A DNA stretch of 64,000 nucleotides from Neptunicella plasticusilytica (GCF_047922965.1 NZ_CP150481.1:2604001-2668000), one strand, 5' to 3'. Shown: positions 19,104 to 29,235, counted from the first letter of the stretch. The notes: generated from the sequence alone by a model not told the origin. Made by a program: numbers and translations.

Positions 19104-20515
19104 TTTACATCTCCTTCACCAGGCTGACCTAACTCGAAATCGGATACCGGCCAACTGTCCGGATCCTGACGATCAAACGCCAGTCCTCCATCGATATACA
19201 CCCGTTCAGCCTGGGCATAGGTAGAAAACGGATCACTGCTCCAAAGTACCAAGTCGGCATTTTTGCCCGCCTCTAGCGAACCGGTTTGATCAAAAATACC
19301 CAGCGATTTAGCCGGATTGGCAGATAGCCACTGCCAGGCTTGCGCTTTGCTGATATTAATACCAACACGTTGACCATCGGCCAAGGCTTTAGCCGCTTCC
19401 TGATTGAGTCGTTGAATACCCAGATCACTATCGGAATGGACAATCGCACAGGCCCCGGCATTGTGAACCATGGGAATATTTTCACGGATGCCGTCATAGG
19501 CTTCCATTTTAAAACCCCACCAGTCGGCCCACATGGCCGAGCAAACTTTATTTTGAGCCAGCAGATCGGCTATTTTATAGGCCTCTACCGCATGCTGGAA
19601 CGAATCAATCTGGTAGCCGAATTCTTTCATGACATCCATCATGGTGGCCATATCATCGGCACGATAACAGTGCATATGCACCTTGATTTCGCCGGCCAGC
19701 ACACCAGCCAGGGTATCGAGTTTTAAATCACGCTTGGGGGCCTTGGGATTTTTGCCCTGTTTGTATTCCGCGTTATATTTATCCCAGTTGCGCTGATAGT
19801 CCTGTGCATCAGCCCAGGCCTGACGGTAACCGGCTACATTGCCCATCCGGGTACTGGGTCCGCCTTTTTCGCCGTAAACCCTTTTCGGATTCTCGCCACA
19901 GGCCATTTTTAAACCATAGGGCGCATCAGGAAATTTCATATCCTGTACACTGCGATTGGGCAAATTTTTCACGGTAACTGAACGTCCTCCGACCAAATTG
20001 GCCGAACCAGGCAGAATTTGCATTACCGTCACCCCTCCGGCTAACGCTCGCTCAAAACCGGGATCTTGTGGCCACACAGAATGCTCGGACCAGACCTCAG
20101 CCGTGACCGGTTTAGTCATTTCATTACCATCGGAATGCGAGGATGTCGAAGGTGAGGCATAAACCCCTAAATGAGAGTGAACATCAATAATGCCGGGCGT
20201 CACCCACTTGCCCTTGCCATCGATAATTTGCGTGCCTTCAGGTAAGTCGTCGACCTCGCCAACCTGTTGAATTTTACCGTTTTGGATAAAAATCGAGCCA
20301 TTATCGATCTGACCTCCTATGCCATCCAGAATGGTCACATTGGTGATCAACGCGGTTTGTGCCGGTAACGGCTGATAAGTACTCGGGAAGGGATTTTTAT
20401 CTATTTCAACTAAAGGCGCCTGATCTTTATCAGGTTCATCACCGCAAGCAGTTAGTGTTCCTGCGGTAACAACAAAAAGCGCTGCCAAGGCTAATGGTTT
20501 GAGTGTTAATTGCAT
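19100..20515 (-). CDS. amidohydrolase family lipoprotein
   Basis: A 471-residue metal-dependent hydrolase of the imidazolonepropionase-like group. The signal peptide ends LTAC, a lipobox, so it is probably a lipoprotein facing the periplasm. Metal ligands appear intact: TPGIIDVHSHLGVYA, a later VHMHCYRADD, DSFQHAVEAYK and the acid in AIVHSDSDLG. The end of the barrel, NPAKSLGIFDQTGSLEAGKNADLVLW, is typical of the family. It is the first gene of a two-gene leftward unit with the degenerate paralogue. Substrate unknown, possibly an N-acyl amino acid, dipeptide or hydantoin-like compound. Confidence 0.88.
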   Translation of the reverse strand: MQLTLKPLALAALFVVTAGTLTACGDEPDKDQAPLVEIDKNPFPSTYQPLPAQTALITNVTILDGIGGQIDNGSIFIQNGKIQQVGEVDDLPEGTQIIDGKGKWVTPGIIDVHSHLGVYASPSTSSHSDGNEMTKPVTAEVWSEHSVWPQDPGFERALAGGVTVMQILPGSANLVGGRSVTVKNLPNRSVQDMKFPDAPYGLKMACGENPKRVYGEKGGPSTRMGNVAGYRQAWADAQDYQRNWDKYNAEYKQGKNPKAPKRDLKLDTLAGVLAGEIKVHMHCYRADDMATMMDVMKEFGYQIDSFQHAVEAYKIADLLAQNKVCSAMWADWWGFKMEAYDGIRENIPMVHNAGACAIVHSDSDLGIQRLNQEAAKALADGQRVGINISKAQAWQWLSANPAKSLGIFDQTGSLEAGKNADLVLWSSDPFSTYAQAERVYIDGGLAFDRQDPDSWPVSDFELGQPGEGDVK

Positions 20516-20571
20516 GCGTCATGTCCGGTTATTATTGTCATTATTGCCGCACAAGACTAATCCTGATTATT

Positions 20572-21498
20572 TCATTGTTCAAGTTGTGTGACGATTTCAT
20601 CCGAATGGCGTAAGGTTCTAATTCGGCTGAATAATTCCTCAGCTTCAATATATTGACGACTTAGGTAACCCAGCCACTGTTTAATTCTGTTGGGATAATA
20701 ACGCCCCTTGTCGCCAAAGATTTCATAACCGGAATACTGGATAAGAAGTTGTTTCACCTGCTCCCAGTTCATCGGCAGTTGCGTGCCTTTAATAACCTGG
20801 GCCAGATTCGGCAATGCCAGCGCCCCGCGGCCCAGCATCAGATCATAACAGGCTGATTGTTGCTGACATTGTTTGGCATCGTCCAGGCTCCAGATTTCGC
20901 CATTGGCGATAATCGGTATGCTGGTATGCTGACGAATTTTACCAATCCAGTCCCAGTAGGCAGGAGGCTTATAGCCTTCTACTTTGGTTCTGGCATGGAT
21001 AACCAGCAAATCTGCACCGGCCGCTTCAATAGCCTGTGCGTTTTCAATCGCCATGGATTTGTCTTCGAAGCCTAGACGAATTTTGGCACTCACCAGCTGT
21101 TCGGCAGGCACCGCTTTGCGTACCGCAGATACAATATCGTATAAACGTTGCGTTTCTTTGAGCAGTACCGCTCCCCCTTTGCTGTTATTCACCGTTTTAG
21201 CCGGACAACCGAAATTAAGATCAATACCATGAGAACCTAATGACACAGCCCGATAAGCATTTTCAGCCAACCAGTCAGGATCTTGTCCTAATAATTGTAC
21301 CCTGACCGGCACTCCCGCTGCGGTTTTCCCCTGTTGATGTAATTCAGGGCAGAGACGATAGTAAACCCGGCTGGGCAAAAGCTGATCAACAATCCGTACA
21401 AATTCGGTCACACATAGGTCAAATCCGCCAACCTGGGTGAGCATATCGCGCATCAGGTGATCGACCACACCTTCCATCGGTGCCAGGATAATGGTCAT
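20572..21498 (-). CDS. dusC: tRNA-dihydrouridine(16) synthase
   Basis: A 308-residue FMN-dependent enzyme that reduces uridine 16 in the D-loop of tRNAs. The Dus signature LNFGCPAKTVNNSKGGAVLL contains the catalytic Cys; APMEGVVDHLMRDML at the start and DLLVIHARTKVEGYKPPAYW match DusC rather than DusA or DusB. It is a TIM-barrel with a helical C-terminal domain. Leftward, downstream of a plus-strand gap of about 95 bp that separates it from the DUF599 gene. Confidence 0.94.
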   Translation of the reverse strand: MTIILAPMEGVVDHLMRDMLTQVGGFDLCVTEFVRIVDQLLPSRVYYRLCPELHQQGKTAAGVPVRVQLLGQDPDWLAENAYRAVSLGSHGIDLNFGCPAKTVNNSKGGAVLLKETQRLYDIVSAVRKAVPAEQLVSAKIRLGFEDKSMAIENAQAIEAAGADLLVIHARTKVEGYKPPAYWDWIGKIRQHTSIPIIANGEIWSLDDAKQCQQQSACYDLMLGRGALALPNLAQVIKGTQLPMNWEQVKQLLIQYSGYEIFGDKGRYYPNRIKQWLGYLSRQYIEAEELFSRIRTLRHSDEIVTQLEQ

Positions 21499-21592
21499 TA
21501 ACGAGTTTCTTCTGTTTTAGGCTTAAAAAGGGCCGCGAAGTGTAGCAGAATAGTGCTTTGGTCAAAATCTTTTATACAAGGATAAGGTTGCA

Positions 21593-22279
21593 ATGACCGT
21601 ACTTGATGTTATTGGACTGGTCTGGTTTTTAGTTTTATGGGTTGGTTACACGTTATTCGCCAAAAGACGTGCCAAGCAAACCATTTGCTTATCCAGTGTA
21701 TTAAGGGCAAAACGCAATAACTGGATGTTACAAATGCTACTGCGCGAGAATCGTATTCCCGATGTGTCGATTATCTCTGCGCTGGAACGTAATATCAGTT
21801 TCTTCGCGTCCAGTACGCTGCTGATTCTGGCCGGTCTTATTACTGCATTGTCATCAGCCGACAAACTGGCAAGTGTACTCCATGATGTGGTCCCGGCACT
21901 GTCGCAAAATACCCAGCAAATCCAGATTAAGGTACTGCTGATGGTCTGTATCTTCGTGTTTGCATTTTTCCAGTTCACCTGGTCTTTGCGCCAGTACGGG
22001 TTTGCCAGCGTATTGGTGGGTGCTGCCCCCAATGGCAACCTGATTCCTGAAGACCAATTGGAACACTATGCCAACCGAACGGCCAAAGTAATCGACCAGG
22101 CAGCCCATTCGTTTAACTACGGTCAGCGTGCGCTGTATTTGTCCTTATCTACCTTGGCCTGGTTTATTGATCCACGCCTGTTTATGTTTACCACCGTTTT
22201 CGTGATATGGATCCTGTACCACCGTGAGTTTCACTCCAAAGTGCTTAAAGCACTGCATGAAGCGAATAAATTTAAATAA
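21593..22279 (+). CDS. DUF599 family inner-membrane protein
   Basis: A 228-residue integral membrane protein with four or five hydrophobic segments, starting DVIGLVWFLVLWVGYTLFA and including STLLILAGLITALSSADKL. RNNWMLQMLLRENRIPDVSII matches the DUF599 pattern. Function of the family is unknown. Start is supported by an AAGGATAAGG ribosome binding site. It converges with pnp, and a two-way terminator separates them. Confidence 0.86.
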   Translation: MTVLDVIGLVWFLVLWVGYTLFAKRRAKQTICLSSVLRAKRNNWMLQMLLRENRIPDVSIISALERNISFFASSTLLILAGLITALSSADKLASVLHDVVPALSQNTQQIQIKVLLMVCIFVFAFFQFTWSLRQYGFASVLVGAAPNGNLIPEDQLEHYANRTAKVIDQAAHSFNYGQRALYLSLSTLAWFIDPRLFMFTTVFVIWILYHREFHSKVLKALHEANKFK

Positions 22280-22346
22280 CCCCTGTTCGGGATAAGCAAC
22301 AGCTGTCGATAACGCTGTTATTCAGAGTTGAGGTGAGCTAGAAAAC

Positions 22347-22373
22347 AAAAAAAGGAGCCGAAGCTCCTTTTTT
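22347..22373. terminator. bidirectional terminator between DUF599 gene and pnp
   Basis: AAAGGAGC, CGAA loop, GCTCCTTT is an 8-bp stem flanked by an A run on one side and a T run on the other. It can therefore end transcription from both convergent units. Confidence 0.9.
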
Positions 22374-22392
22374 ATAAATTAAAATCAGTCTC

Positions 22393-24522
22393 TTATTCTG
22401 CTGATTGATCCGGCTCAACGGCAGCTTCTGGCTGGGCAGGCTTTTCCAAGAGTTCTTTGATACTGAGACGTACGCGGTTTTGACGGTCAATTTCCATCAC
22501 TTTCACATCAACCTTCTGACCCAGCTCAAGGTAGTCAGATACCTTGTTAACCCGGTCATGGGCGATTTGAGAGATATGTACCAGACCTTCTTTACCCGGT
22601 AACACTTCAACAAAGGCACCGAAATCTACGATACGTTTCACTTCACCGTGGTAAGTTTTACCCACTTCCACTTCAGCGGTAACTTGCTCGATCATCTTGA
22701 TAGCAATTTCAGCTTTAGCACGTTCAGTCGCGAAAATCTTCACCGTACCATCATCTTCAATCTCGATATTGGTATCAGAAGCTTCGGTAATAGAACGGAT
22801 CATGGCGCCGCCTTTACCGATTACGTCACGAATCTTGTCCTGATCTACCTTAACGGTATAGATGCGCGGCGCAAATTCAGACATTTCTTCACGGTGTCCA
22901 CTAATCGCCTGGTCCATCACACCCAGGATATGCAAACGGGCTTCTTTAGCCTGCTTAAGCGCTTTTTGCATGATTTCTTTAGTGATACCTTCAATTTTGA
23001 TATCCATCTGTAAAGCAGTCACACCTTCGCTGGTTCCGGCCACTTTAAAGTCCATATCACCCAGATGATCTTCATCACCCAAAATGTCGGACAATACAAC
23101 AAAGTTGTCATCACTTTTCACCAGACCCATCGCGATACCGGCAACAGAGGCTTTAATCGGCACACCTGCATCCATCAATGCCAAAGAAGTACCACAAACA
23201 GACGCCATGGACGAAGAACCGTTAGATTCAGTGATTTCAGATACCACACGAACCACATACGGGAACTCTTCTTCAGACGGCATAACAGCAGCAATACCGC
23301 GCTTGGCTAAACGTCCGTGACCAATTTCACGACGCTTGGGCGAACCGACAAAACCTGTTTCACCTACGCAGAACGGAGGAAAGTTATAATGCAGCATAAA
23401 ACGGCTGTTGGTTAAACCGTTCAGACCGTCAATCATCTGTGCATCACGTTCGGTACCCAAAGTTGCTGCAACCAACGCCTGTGTTTCACCACGAGTAAAC
23501 AGGGCTGAGCCATGAGTACGCGGTAAAATACCGGTGCCGACATTCAAGGCCCGGATCATTTCAGGATCACGACCATCGATGCGCGGCTCACCAGCCAGAA
23601 TGCGCGAACGAACAACGTCACTTTCCAGATCATGCAATAATTCGTGCAGTTCTTTTTCGTCTTGCTCAGGATTCTCTTCCAGAATCGCTGCAGCGGCTTT
23701 TTCAGTTACCGCAGTAACTGCGTCTTTACGCGCCATTTTGTCAGAGATCTGGTAAGCCTCGGTCATGCCAACTTCAGCCAATGCTTTGATTTTGGCTTTC
23801 AGCTCAACATTTTCCGGCTCTGGTTGCCAATCCCATTTGGGAGTATTAACTTCAGCAGCGAATTCATTAACGGCGTTAACCACAGTCTGCATTGACTCAT
23901 GGCCAAACATCACCGCGCCTAACATCACTTCTTCAGACAAGACACTGGCTTCGGATTCAACCATCAATACTGCATTTTGCGTACCGGCAACCACCAGGTC
24001 CAACTGACTGTCAGCTTGTTCGGTAACGGTGGTATTCAGTACATACTGACCATCCATATAGCCAACTCGAGCCGCACCTACCGGACCATTGAATGGCATA
24101 CCCGAGATAGCTAACGCAGCAGAAGTTCCGATTAGAGAGATAATATCAGCCGGGATCTCAGGATTGGCAGAAACCACAGTAATAATAATTTGAACTTCAT
24201 TTTTAAATCCGTTCGGGAAAAGAGGACGGATTGGGCGGTCGATCAGACGCGCCGTTAGGGTTTCTTCTTCAGAAGGACGACCTTCACGTTTGAAGAATCC
24301 ACCGGGAATTTTACCGGCGGCGTAGGTTTTTTCCTGATAGTTAACTGTTAACGGGAAAAAATCCTGATCGGCTTTGGCATCTTTTTTACCTACAACCGAT
24401 ACCAGTACAGAAGTATCGTCCATGCTGGCCATAACGGCAGCGGTGGCTTGGCGAGCAATAACGCCGGTTTCCAGAGTTACGGTATGTTTACCGTATTGAA
24501 ATGTTTTAGTAATAGGAGTCAC
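22393..24522 (-). CDS. pnp: polynucleotide phosphorylase
   Basis: A 709-residue 3'-5' phosphorolytic exoribonuclease of the RNA degradosome. It has two RNase PH-like domains (the second includes GERDAQMIDGL- and SSSMASVCGTSLALMDAGV-type motifs), an all-alpha linker, a KH domain (RDVIGKGGAMIRSITEASD) and an S1 domain (HGEVKRIVDFGAFVEVLPGK). Length and order match E. coli Pnp. It is the last gene of the leftward metY-rpsO operon, separated from rpsO by 202 bp containing the rpsO terminator. Confidence 0.98.
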   Translation of the reverse strand: MTPITKTFQYGKHTVTLETGVIARQATAAVMASMDDTSVLVSVVGKKDAKADQDFFPLTVNYQEKTYAAGKIPGGFFKREGRPSEEETLTARLIDRPIRPLFPNGFKNEVQIIITVVSANPEIPADIISLIGTSAALAISGMPFNGPVGAARVGYMDGQYVLNTTVTEQADSQLDLVVAGTQNAVLMVESEASVLSEEVMLGAVMFGHESMQTVVNAVNEFAAEVNTPKWDWQPEPENVELKAKIKALAEVGMTEAYQISDKMARKDAVTAVTEKAAAAILEENPEQDEKELHELLHDLESDVVRSRILAGEPRIDGRDPEMIRALNVGTGILPRTHGSALFTRGETQALVAATLGTERDAQMIDGLNGLTNSRFMLHYNFPPFCVGETGFVGSPKRREIGHGRLAKRGIAAVMPSEEEFPYVVRVVSEITESNGSSSMASVCGTSLALMDAGVPIKASVAGIAMGLVKSDDNFVVLSDILGDEDHLGDMDFKVAGTSEGVTALQMDIKIEGITKEIMQKALKQAKEARLHILGVMDQAISGHREEMSEFAPRIYTVKVDQDKIRDVIGKGGAMIRSITEASDTNIEIEDDGTVKIFATERAKAEIAIKMIEQVTAEVEVGKTYHGEVKRIVDFGAFVEVLPGKEGLVHISQIAHDRVNKVSDYLELGQKVDVKVMEIDRQNRVRLSIKELLEKPAQPEAAVEPDQSAE

Positions 24523-24677
24523 TTATTTATCCTTTAAATATTAATATCTTCTTCGCTTTTAATTGCGGCGCATAGTATAGCCGCTTGATAAGGGTAAAAA
24601 CAGTGCAACAGCGCCGTGAGTAGGCATTTTTCTGGTTGTTGGAAGAAAAAGCACTTTATGAAAGGAAAGAGACGATC

Positions 24678-24701
24678 AAAAAAGGCACCATAAGGTGCCT
24701 T
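24678..24701 (-). terminator. terminator after rpsO
   Basis: On the minus strand AAGGCACC, TTAT loop, GGTGCCTT forms an 8-bp stem followed by six T residues. In E. coli a similar partial terminator lies between rpsO and pnp, so read-through into pnp is likely. Confidence 0.9.
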
Positions 24702-24724
24702 CCGGAATTTTCTGCAAACAGAAC

Positions 24725-24994
24725 TTAGCGACGTAAGCCAAGACGTTTGATTAGATCCGCATAACGCTCGGTGTTTTTGCCTTTCAGGTAATCAAGCAAC
24801 TTACGACGTTGACTAACCATACGCAACAAACCACGACGTGAATGGTGATCTTTCTTGTGATCAGCAAAGTGACCTTGAAGTTTGTTGATGTTGTGAGTCA
24901 ACAGCGCAACTTGAACTTCCGGTGAACCTGTATCACCTTCTTTAACTGCATATTCAGCAACTAACGCTGCTTTTTCTTCAACACTTAGTGACAT
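24725..24994 (-). CDS. rpsO: 30S ribosomal protein S15
   Basis: An 89-residue protein binding the central domain of 16S rRNA early in small-subunit assembly. Sequence features TGSPEVQVALLTHNINKLQGHF, DHHSRRGLLRMVSQRRKLLDYLK and a C-terminal IKRLGLRR are the S15 signature. Length is exactly that of E. coli S15. A ribosome binding site AAGGAG lies 6-8 bp before the start. It has its own candidate promoter at 25060-25087 in addition to read-through from truB. Confidence 0.98.
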   Translation of the reverse strand: MSLSVEEKAALVAEYAVKEGDTGSPEVQVALLTHNINKLQGHFADHKKDHHSRRGLLRMVSQRRKLLDYLKGKNTERYADLIKRLGLRR

Positions 24995-25059
24995 ATTGTA
25001 CTCCTTAAGAGAATGAAGACTTAGCCAATCACTAATTCAGCTAAGTCAGGAAGGCGCGC

Positions 25060-25087
25060 ATTATAATGACGCTCCGTTAAAACGCAA
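25060..25087 (-). promoter_or_regulatory. candidate sigma-70 promoter of rpsO
   Basis: On the minus strand TTGCGT (25082-25087) and TATAAT (25060-25065) are separated by 16 bp. The predicted start lies about 55-60 bp before the rpsO start codon. The -10 box is a perfect consensus. Confidence 0.75.
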
Positions 25088-25120
25088 GTTAATTCGTCGA
25101 GCACACCAATTTAGAACCGT

Positions 25121-26053
25121 TTACAGGACAACCAGACGTTTGGGAGCCACCTTGCCATCATCATCAATCTGGCCGACACCGACAAACCCGGTACCATCCG
25201 GCACATAAACCCTTACCTGCCCTTCACAAGGTGCATTGGCGACCTTGACTGCCTGACCATTCATAAAATAAGCGGCAAACATCGCCGGTATTTCAACCTG
25301 AGGTAAACTTTCAACCGCTGTATCCATAGGCAGTAGCAAGTCGTCCAGTGCCGACCAATCTTGCTGACCATCCTCATCAATCTGATCGCGTAATTGCTGC
25401 AACTGTTCAAAGGTCATCATTTTTTCAATCGGATAATCAGCCACTTCGGTGCGATGCAATGCCGACACATAAGCGCCACATCCAAGTAACTGACCTAAAT
25501 CATCCACTAATGAGCGGATATAGGTCCCCTTGCTACAGCGCACCAGCATATCCACTTCATCGTTTTCAAAACGATGAATCTGTAAATCATAGATGGTGAT
25601 ATCGCGTGCCTCACGGGGTATATCAATCCCCTGCCGAGCATAATAATACAGCGGCTTGCCCTGATGTTTTAATGCTGAAAACATCGATGGAACCTGCTTT
25701 ATCGGCCCGCGAAACTGTTCGCAAGCTTGTAGCAATTGCTGCTCGGTCACATTAACCGGATGCTCCGCCACCACCTCGCCGTCTGCATCCGAGGTGGTGG
25801 TGCGAATACCTAGCCTGGCGGTAACCAAATAGGCTTTATCGGCATCCAGTAAAAATTGGGAAAACTTGGTCGCTTCACCCAAGCAAACCGGTAACATGCC
25901 GGTCGCCAGCGGATCCAGCGCGCCAGTATGACCGGCCTTACTGGCGTAGAAGATCCCTTTTACCTTTTGCAAGGCTTGATTGGATGAAAAATCCAGTGGT
26001 TTATTTAGCAGCACAATCCCATTAATGGCACGGCCTTTTGATCGTCTCGCCAT
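25121..26053 (-). CDS. truB: tRNA pseudouridine(55) synthase
   Basis: A 310-residue enzyme making pseudouridine 55 in the T-loop of tRNAs. The catalytic Asp is in GHTGALDPLATGMLPVCLG, preceded by GIVLLNKPLDFSSNQAL. RCSKGTYIRSLVDDLGQLLG is motif III of TruB. The C-terminal part is the PUA-like tail. It follows rbfA by 8 bp, in the conserved leftward operon. Confidence 0.97.
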   Translation of the reverse strand: MARRSKGRAINGIVLLNKPLDFSSNQALQKVKGIFYASKAGHTGALDPLATGMLPVCLGEATKFSQFLLDADKAYLVTARLGIRTTTSDADGEVVAEHPVNVTEQQLLQACEQFRGPIKQVPSMFSALKHQGKPLYYYARQGIDIPREARDITIYDLQIHRFENDEVDMLVRCSKGTYIRSLVDDLGQLLGCGAYVSALHRTEVADYPIEKMMTFEQLQQLRDQIDEDGQQDWSALDDLLLPMDTAVESLPQVEIPAMFAAYFMNGQAVKVANAPCEGQVRVYVPDGTGFVGVGQIDDDGKVAPKRLVVL

Positions 26054-26061
26054 CGATGTTA

Positions 26062-26478
26062 TTACTCTTGTTGCTGTTCTTCATCCAAATCACGCCCCAC
26101 CTGTTTAGCGCGCTCTTTATCTTTATTCAAGGTTTCGGATACCAGACTGGAAATACGCATGCCTTCAGTAATAGATGCATCACGTACAAAACGTAAAGCA
26201 GGTACCGCCCGCATACGCATGCTCTTGGCCAACAAGGTGCGGATAAAGCCTTTATTGTCTTCCAATATAGTCAGAAACTCCTTGATTTTGGCATCATCGT
26301 TTTCGAAAAAGGTCACAAACACTTTCGCATAGGACAAATCACGTGATACCTGTACACCGGATACCGTCACCATGCCCAGACGCGGATCACGATTCTTGAA
26401 TTCATTTTGTAAGATACTGGCAACTTCTTTGTGGATCTGATGACCGACCCTGTCGGTTCTTGAAAATTCTCTTGCCAT
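26062..26478 (-). CDS. rbfA: ribosome-binding factor A
   Basis: A 138-residue KH-like fold protein needed for late 16S rRNA processing and cold growth. MAREFSRTDRVGHQIHKEVA, RDPRLGMVTVSGVQVSRDLS and MRAVPALRFVRDASITEGMR are typical. ATG at 26478 is chosen over an upstream in-frame ATG (26559) because AGAGGAGA precedes it and the length then matches the family (133 in E. coli). Lies between infB and truB. Confidence 0.95.
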   Translation of the reverse strand: MAREFSRTDRVGHQIHKEVASILQNEFKNRDPRLGMVTVSGVQVSRDLSYAKVFVTFFENDDAKIKEFLTILEDNKGFIRTLLAKSMRMRAVPALRFVRDASITEGMRISSLVSETLNKDKERAKQVGRDLDEEQQQE

Positions 26479-26601
26479 AATACTTTCTCCTCTGGCCGAT
26501 AATTTAACGACCTTATCTGATACTGCCATTATCACAGCGACCAAGACAAAAATGCTCAACCTGAGTTGAGCATTTTTATCAAGTCACTTCGATATGCCAG
26601 A

Positions 26602-29211
26602 CTAGATTTGACGTTTAACCTCAACGACTTCAAATACTTCTATCTGGTCACCGACTTTGACGTCATTGTAGTTCTTCACACCGATACCACATTCCATGCC
26701 GTTACGTACTTCCTGTACATCATCTTTAAAGCGGCGCAATGACTCCAGCTCACCTTCGTAAATCACCACGTTATCACGCAAAACACGGATAGGGTTGCTG
26801 CGCTTGATGATACCTTCAGTCACCATACAACCGGCAATTGCTCCAAGCTTAGGTGATTTAAACACATCACGCACTTCGGCCAAGCCGATGATTTGCTGTT
26901 TGAACTCAGGTGACAACATTCCGCTCATGGCCTGCTTCACTTCGTCCAGCAAGTCATAAATAACGCTGTAGTAGCGCAAGTCGATTTCTTCAGACTCAAT
27001 CACTTTGCGCGCAGTAGCATCAGCACGGACGTTAAAGCCAACCAGAATAGCGCCAGATGCGGCTGCCAAGCTCGCGTCAGTTTCGGTAATTCCACCGACA
27101 CCGCTTCCAACAATAGTCACTTTCACTTCATCGGTTGACAAACCTGTGAGTGAATCGGCTATCGCTTCGACCGAACCTTGTACATCAGCTTTTAATACCA
27201 CATTCAGTTCGCTGACATTACCAGCTTCCATGTTGGCAAACATATTTTCCAACTTGGATTTTTGTTGTCTGGCCAGTTTCAATTCACGTTGCTTGATTGA
27301 ACGTTTGCTGGCCACTTCGCGAGCTTTACGCTCGTCAGAAACCACTAACGCATCATCACCGGCAGCAGGGACACCCGACAAGCCCAGAATTTCAACCGGA
27401 GTGGAAGGTCCAGCCACGGCCACATCATGACCATTTTCATCTTTCATGGCGCGAATACGACCGTATTCCAGACCACAAAGCATAATGTCACCGGCTTTCA
27501 GTTGACCTTCTTGTACCAATACCGACGCAACCGGACCACGCCCTTTATCCAGACGAGATTCAATGACCAGACCTTTAGCAGCACCGGTCGATGCAGCTTG
27601 TAGATCCAGAACTTCGGCTTGTAACGAAATGGCTTCTAATAATTCATCAACGCCCAGTCCGGTTTTAGCAGAAACGTTAACGAACTGGTATTCACCACCC
27701 CATTCTTCAGAAATAACTTCAATCTGTGAAAGTTCACTTCTGACTCGCTCCGGATCGGCGCCTTCTTTATCCATCTTGTTAACTGCAACAATCAACGGAA
27801 CACCCGCGGCTTTAGCATGTTGCACGGCTTCTTTGGTTTGCGGCATCACGCCATCATCCGACGCCACCACCAAAACAACAATATCGGTTGCCGTTGCACC
27901 ACGAGCTCGCATAGCGGTAAACGCCGCGTGTCCAGGGGTATCCAGAAAGGTAATCTTGCCATTCTCGGTTTCAACACTGTAAGCACCGATATGCTGGGTA
28001 ATACCACCCGCCTCACCGTCAGCCACTTTAGCCTTACGAATATAGTCAAGCAGTGATGTCTTACCGTGGTCAACGTGGCCCATAATGGTCACAACAGGTG
28101 CACGGCTGGATTTTTCATCATTGCCCTGTTCTGACAGCAACTCGTCTTCCAGCGCATTTTCGTTAACCAGTTCATATTTGTGACCCATTTCTTCAACCAC
28201 CAAAATAGCAGTATCTTGATCAAGAACCTGGTTAATCGTCGCCATTTCACCCATTTTCATCATGGTTTTAATGACTTCTTTAGACTTAACCGCCAAACGG
28301 TTAGCTAATTCACCCACGGTGACGGTTTCGCCTAAACGAACAATACGTTCAACCGGTGCGGCAGGCTTGTTAAAGCCATGTTGTAAACCTGCACCTGCGT
28401 CTTTTTTCTTTTTACCTTTGCGGCGACGTGAGCTACGCTCAATTTGTAAATCTTCTTTATCTTCCGCTTCTTGAGCGTAACGTGATGAATGCAGATGCAC
28501 TTCTTCCGCTTCTTGCTTCTTACGTTTCTCTTCTTCTTCTTTCCAGCGGCGCTCGTTTTCTTCAGCTAACTGACGAGCTGCATCTTCCGCTTTTTTCGCT
28601 TCTTCTTCGAGCTTGCGTTGTGCTTCAGATTCTTGCTGCAAACGCAGCTTTTCGGTTTCGGCGCGCACTTTTTCACGTTCTGCCACTTCTTCCGGAGTCA
28701 GATGCTTTTCTTCTTCTTTCTCTTTCAGTTTCTGGGCTTCGCGATGAGCTTTTTCTTCTTCGGCTTTCTTGGCTCGAGCTTCCGCTTCTTTCTGGGCTTT
28801 TTCTTGAGCCGCCTTTTTAGCTTCTTCAGCAGCCTGACGTTCAGCTTCAATTGCTGCTAAACGTTCTTCTTCGGCTTTTTTGGCTTCTTCGGCCATGCGA
28901 GCCACTTCAGCGTCACTTCGTTTGACATAAGTGCGTTTTTTGCGCACTTCCACAGTGACCGCGCGGGACTTACCCGACGATTTAACATTTAACGTGCTGG
29001 TACTTTTACGACTCAAGGTCATACGTTTGGGTTCGTCATTACCTCGTCCACCATGCTGTTTGCTCAAGTGATCCAGCAAGGTTTTCTTCTCGGCTTCGCT
29101 AACTTGTTCACCAGCTGATTTTTTTATACCTGCGTCGGCAAATTGTTGAACCAGACGCTCAACGCTTGTGCCTATGTCATCGGCAAGTTTTTGTATGGAT
29201 ACTTCTGCCAT
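26602..29211 (-). CDS. infB: translation initiation factor IF-2
   Basis: An 869-residue GTPase that places initiator tRNA on the 30S subunit and promotes subunit joining. The N-terminus (MAEVSIQKLADDIGTSVERL) is the IF2N domain, followed by a long charged Ala/Glu/Lys-rich helical linker to about residue 250. The G domain has GHVDHGKTSLLD near residue 378, DTPGHAAF and NKMD. Domains II-IV follow; the end EVFEVVEVKRQI is standard. The linker is longer than in many phyla but usual for gammaproteobacteria. Next to nusA with 24 bp between them. Confidence 0.98.
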   Translation of the reverse strand: MAEVSIQKLADDIGTSVERLVQQFADAGIKKSAGEQVSEAEKKTLLDHLSKQHGGRGNDEPKRMTLSRKSTSTLNVKSSGKSRAVTVEVRKKRTYVKRSDAEVARMAEEAKKAEEERLAAIEAERQAAEEAKKAAQEKAQKEAEARAKKAEEEKAHREAQKLKEKEEEKHLTPEEVAEREKVRAETEKLRLQQESEAQRKLEEEAKKAEDAARQLAEENERRWKEEEEKRKKQEAEEVHLHSSRYAQEAEDKEDLQIERSSRRRKGKKKKDAGAGLQHGFNKPAAPVERIVRLGETVTVGELANRLAVKSKEVIKTMMKMGEMATINQVLDQDTAILVVEEMGHKYELVNENALEDELLSEQGNDEKSSRAPVVTIMGHVDHGKTSLLDYIRKAKVADGEAGGITQHIGAYSVETENGKITFLDTPGHAAFTAMRARGATATDIVVLVVASDDGVMPQTKEAVQHAKAAGVPLIVAVNKMDKEGADPERVRSELSQIEVISEEWGGEYQFVNVSAKTGLGVDELLEAISLQAEVLDLQAASTGAAKGLVIESRLDKGRGPVASVLVQEGQLKAGDIMLCGLEYGRIRAMKDENGHDVAVAGPSTPVEILGLSGVPAAGDDALVVSDERKAREVASKRSIKQRELKLARQQKSKLENMFANMEAGNVSELNVVLKADVQGSVEAIADSLTGLSTDEVKVTIVGSGVGGITETDASLAAASGAILVGFNVRADATARKVIESEEIDLRYYSVIYDLLDEVKQAMSGMLSPEFKQQIIGLAEVRDVFKSPKLGAIAGCMVTEGIIKRSNPIRVLRDNVVIYEGELESLRRFKDDVQEVRNGMECGIGVKNYNDVKVGDQIEVFEVVEVKRQI

Positions 29212-29235
29212 GTGTTGCGGCTCCTCATGCTGATG

